A DNA stretch of 64,000 bases from Meishania sp964351985 (GTDB lineage: Bacteria; Bacteroidota; Bacteroidia; Flavobacteriales; Flavobacteriaceae): assembly GCA_964351985.1 (NCBI GenBank), contig CAYGPR010000018.1:7531-71530 (forward strand), written 5' to 3'. The position numbers were made by a program, and so were the translations under genes. The notes under the pieces are model-generated. The model did not search any database and was not told the origin of the DNA. It worked only from the letters and a program-made list of their open reading frames with translations. Of this stretch, positions 61,719 through 64,000 are shown in pieces; the stretch's first letter is position 1, and each line of letters begins with the position of its first letter.

Positions 61719-63029
61719 TTAGTCATCCATCGCCTTTGAAACATTTAACCGCATGGCCAAAATAGCAGAAATAATAAAAAATACCCCCGCAAAAAGAATA
61801 GCGTTCACAGCATTATTACCTAATACGTATTTATAAATAGGACCGAAAGTCAACGTTTCTATTCCCATGGGAATAACGATCATCATATTCAAAATACCCA
61901 TATAAACTCCTCGCCGTTCTTGGGGCACCACCTTAGAAACCATAGTATACGGTATACCCATCATGGCCGCCCAGCCGATACCAAATAAGACCATAGGTGC
62001 GAGTACAAGTTTGGCGTCACCAATAAAAGGAATTGCGAAAAGTGCCAACCCGGTACCTACCAAACTTAGGGCATATACCTTTTTTCCACCATATTTTAAG
62101 GTGAGCGGCACCAACGCCAACGCAACTACCATAGTAACAATATTATAGGTCAAGCTCATTTGTGCGGCTTGTGAAGCAGCCTCAGATGTAGAATAACCCA
62201 AAGTAAGTTTAAACAGTGGTGTTATATACTGCCAATAAACAAAGAGTGCGTACCACTGAAAAAGATAGACCGCCCCTATTTTCCACATAAATTTGGGCAT
62301 TTCTTTGATTGCTTCCGAAATCTCGGCAAATGGCTTGGCAATACGCTGCCCAATTGGCAAAGTCTTGGTGTGATTGATTTCGGCCAACTCTTCCGTTGAA
62401 GGAGGGATTTCGGGCGTCCTAAAAACCGACCACAAGATGGTCGTGATAGATAAAATTCCACCTATGTAAAATGAATAGTATAGCCATTGGGGAATCTCTC
62501 CCGCAACCTCGACGGAATCACCTCCAAAAAGATATTGGAAAAGTACGATTGACCCGTTTGCCAAAAGTATTCCTGCCCCTACGAACAAGCTTTGCATTTG
62601 GTATCCGAGACTTAATTGTTTTTCGGGTAGTTTATCACCGACAAACGCGCGATATGGTTCCATGGCCATATTGTTACCGACATCTAGAATCCAGAGCAGA
62701 CCTACTGCGAACCAAAGCACAGGACTTGTGGGAAAGGCGAACAAGCAAAGACTTCCGATAACGGCCCCGATCAAAAAATAAGGCTTACGCCTACCCCATT
62801 TCGGTGACCATGTTTTATCGGACATTGCCCCGATGATCGGTTGCACCACCAACCCGGTGACCGGTCCGGCGATATTCAAAATCGGTAGCATATCTTCAGG
62901 GGCGCCTAAATACAAGAAAATCGGATTGATCGCGGTTTGTTGCAGTCCGAAACTATATTGGATTCCCAGAAATCCAACGTTCATATTAAATATCTGCCAA
63001 AAGCTTAAACTGGGTTTTCCTATTTTCAT
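61719..63029 (-). CDS. MFS sugar transporter (SLC45 / GPH-like, probably alpha-glucoside)
   Basis: 436 residues with 12 membrane helices of the major facilitator superfamily. Motifs of the SLC45/GPH group are NMNVGFLGIQYSFGLQQTAI, VQPIIGAMSDKTWSPKWGRRKPY (given as its two parts VQPIIGAMSDKTW and GRRKPY), GNNMAMEPYRAFVGDKLP and the ERRGVYMGILNMMIVIPM near helix 10. These carriers move sucrose, maltose or related glycosides with protons. A perfect 16-bp LacI-type palindrome lies 94-109 bases upstream of the start, so the gene is probably controlled by a sugar-responsive LacI-family repressor. No hydrolase gene is adjacent on this side. Confidence 0.9.
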   Translation of the reverse strand: MKIGKPSLSFWQIFNMNVGFLGIQYSFGLQQTAINPIFLYLGAPEDMLPILNIAGPVTGLVVQPIIGAMSDKTWSPKWGRRKPYFLIGAVIGSLCLFAFPTSPVLWFAVGLLWILDVGNNMAMEPYRAFVGDKLPEKQLSLGYQMQSLFVGAGILLANGSIVLFQYLFGGDSVEVAGEIPQWLYYSFYIGGILSITTILWSVFRTPEIPPSTEELAEINHTKTLPIGQRIAKPFAEISEAIKEMPKFMWKIGAVYLFQWYALFVYWQYITPLFKLTLGYSTSEAASQAAQMSLTYNIVTMVVALALVPLTLKYGGKKVYALSLVGTGLALFAIPFIGDAKLVLAPMVLFGIGWAAMMGIPYTMVSKVVPQERRGVYMGILNMMIVIPMGIETLTFGPIYKYVLGNNAVNAILFAGVFFIISAILAMRLNVSKAMDD

Positions 63030-63122
63030 TTTTCAGAGGTTTGGTGGAAATTCTGCCTAACAAGATAACATTTTAAATGTTCGCTTGACCTAAGCTTTAT
63101 AATTATTGAAGAAGTAGCTTTA

Positions 63123-63138
63123 GCGAAAACGTTTTCGC
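63123..63138. promoter_or_regulatory. LacI-family operator (16-bp perfect palindrome)
   Basis: GCGAAAACGTTTTCGC is a perfect palindrome with the central CG and flanking A/T runs typical of LacI/PurR/CcpA-family operators (for example the CGNAAACGTTTNCG type). It lies between the QueG stop and the MFS transporter start. The regulator gene is not in the window. Confidence 0.7.
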
Positions 63139-63149
63139 CAAGGAAAGGT

Positions 63150-64000
63150 TTATTTCAAAAATTCAATATTTCTCTTTAACCCTGAGAATTTAGTTCTTTT
63201 TACGGCTGATTTCTGAAACACTTTTCTGAAGACATCTTCAGTAATTTCGTCCCAATCTTTTTTGGTCATAGAAAGTAGATCGGGATGTGGATTGAACAAG
63301 GGTTCATTATGTGATTTAGAAAAACGGTTCCATGGACAAACATCTTGGCAAACATCGCAACCGAAAATCCAATCATCAAATTGGCCTTTTACCGATGTGG
63401 GAATTTCACTTTTTAGCTCAATGGTAAAATAGGAAATACATTTACTTCCATCAACGACATAAGGTTCAGCAATGGCCTCTGTTGGGCAGGCGTCAATACA
63501 GGCTGTGCACGTGCCACAGTGATCCGTAACGGGATTGTCATATTCTAATTCCAGATCAACGATCAGCTCTGCGATAAAATAGAACGAACCTACTTGCTGG
63601 GTCAAGAGGTTTGAGTGTTTCCCGATCCAACCGAGTCCGCTTTTGGCTGCCCAGGCCTTGTCCAAAACCGGAGCGGAATCTACAAAGGCTCGACCGTTGA
63701 CTTCTCCGATTTCATCCGATATAAATTCTTGAAGTTGTCTTAATTTTGATTTAATGACGTGGTGGTAATCGTTTCCATAAGCGTACTTGGAAATCTTGTA
63801 AGTATCCTCTTTTTGGGTTTCCTCTGGATAATAATTCAGTAACAAAGAGATGACCGATTTTGCGCCATCAACCAATAATCTGGGATCTAGTCGTTTGTCG
63901 AAATGGTTTTCCATATAGGCCATTTCACCATGCATATTTTTATTGAGCCATTTTTCTAATCTCGGGGCCTCTTCTTCCAAAAAATCAGCCTTCGAAATAC
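63150..64000 (-). CDS. queG: epoxyqueuosine reductase QueG (partial, runs off the window)
   Basis: The last 283 or so residues of QueG, the cobalamin-dependent iron-sulfur enzyme that makes queuosine from epoxyqueuosine in tRNA. Cysteine-rich [4Fe-4S] motifs are visible: CGTCTACIDACPTEAI and CDVCQDVCPWN. Reading upstream of codon 63980 in frame gives ISKADFL directly before EEEAPRL, matching the family, so the gene continues through the window end and its start is not seen. The C-terminus (SKSHNEPLFNPHPDLLSMTK) is normal. Confidence 0.95.
   Translation of the reverse strand, partial: ISKADFLEEEAPRLEKWLNKNMHGEMAYMENHFDKRLDPRLLVDGAKSVISLLLNYYPEETQKEDTYKISKYAYGNDYHHVIKSKLRQLQEFISDEIGEVNGRAFVDSAPVLDKAWAAKSGLGWIGKHSNLLTQQVGSFYFIAELIVDLELEYDNPVTDHCGTCTACIDACPTEAIAEPYVVDGSKCISYFTIELKSEIPTSVKGQFDDWIFGCDVCQDVCPWNRFSKSHNEPLFNPHPDLLSMTKKDWDEITEDVFRKVFQKSAVKRTKFSGLKRNIEFLK

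Overview
The window is an AT-rich chromosomal segment from a member of the Flavobacteriaceae (Bacteroidota). The clearest markers are a complete SprA translocon gene for type IX secretion, two PorP/SprF outer-membrane proteins, a giant adhesin with a gliding-motility-type C-terminal sorting domain, FecI/FecR-type regulators, LytTR/LytS-type signalling, and promoters that fit the Bacteroidota consensus (TTTG or TTG, about 17-20 bases, then TAnnTTTG). Genus cannot be fixed from the sequence alone. No rRNA gene, intact tRNA gene or CRISPR array was seen.

Layout. 1-9.2 kb is the accessory end: an ECF sigma/FecR pair (minus strand), a GH4 glycosidase broken by one frameshift, a tyrosine-recombinase element (excisionase-like HTH gene, a cargo gene of unknown function with a frameshifted 5' part, integrase, and a possible attachment site beside a terminator), then a secreted GH2 glycosidase. 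9.4-11.5 kb holds a SanA/DUF218 protein and an unusual Nramp-family transporter. 11.5-18.2 kb is a three-gene operon: 1240-residue multidomain adhesin, PorP/SprF, and an OmpA/TPR/PD40 protein. 18.3-23 kb holds fabD, a gamma-carbonic-anhydrase-like protein and a LytS/LytTR two-component pair. 23.1-32.6 kb is mainly plus strand: DUF4349 + VWA pair, NifU-type scaffold, dodecin, DUF255 thioredoxin-domain protein, MscS channel, and two paralogous secreted proteins of unknown function; an orphan PorP/SprF gene lies on the minus strand.

32.6-43 kb: tsaB, then an eight-gene efflux operon of the MacAB-TolC type with a duplicated permease-permease-adaptor module around a single ATPase. 43-48.5 kb: respiratory oxidase accessory and assembly genes (ctaB, two subunit III genes, subunit IV, a cysteine-less thioredoxin-like protein, SCO, DUF420, a 70-residue CxxC membrane protein). 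48.5-51.3 kb: a hairpin-forming MITE-like element, an MBL-fold protein, TonB, VanZ and GcvH. 51.3-64 kb: sprA, ruvA, malic enzyme, an SLC45-like sugar symporter preceded by a perfect LacI-type operator, and the 3' part of queG, which runs off the window.

No gene-free stretch exceeds 300 bases. The points most worth following are the recombinase element with its decayed cargo, the palindromic MITE-like element at 48.5 kb, two heptanucleotide repeat tracts lying in the leaders of two housekeeping genes, the LacI-type operator, the duplicated efflux module with a palindromic leader, and the Nramp homologue that lacks the canonical metal-binding motifs. I did not find a complete system that I can call undescribed; the unknown-function genes are flagged individually.
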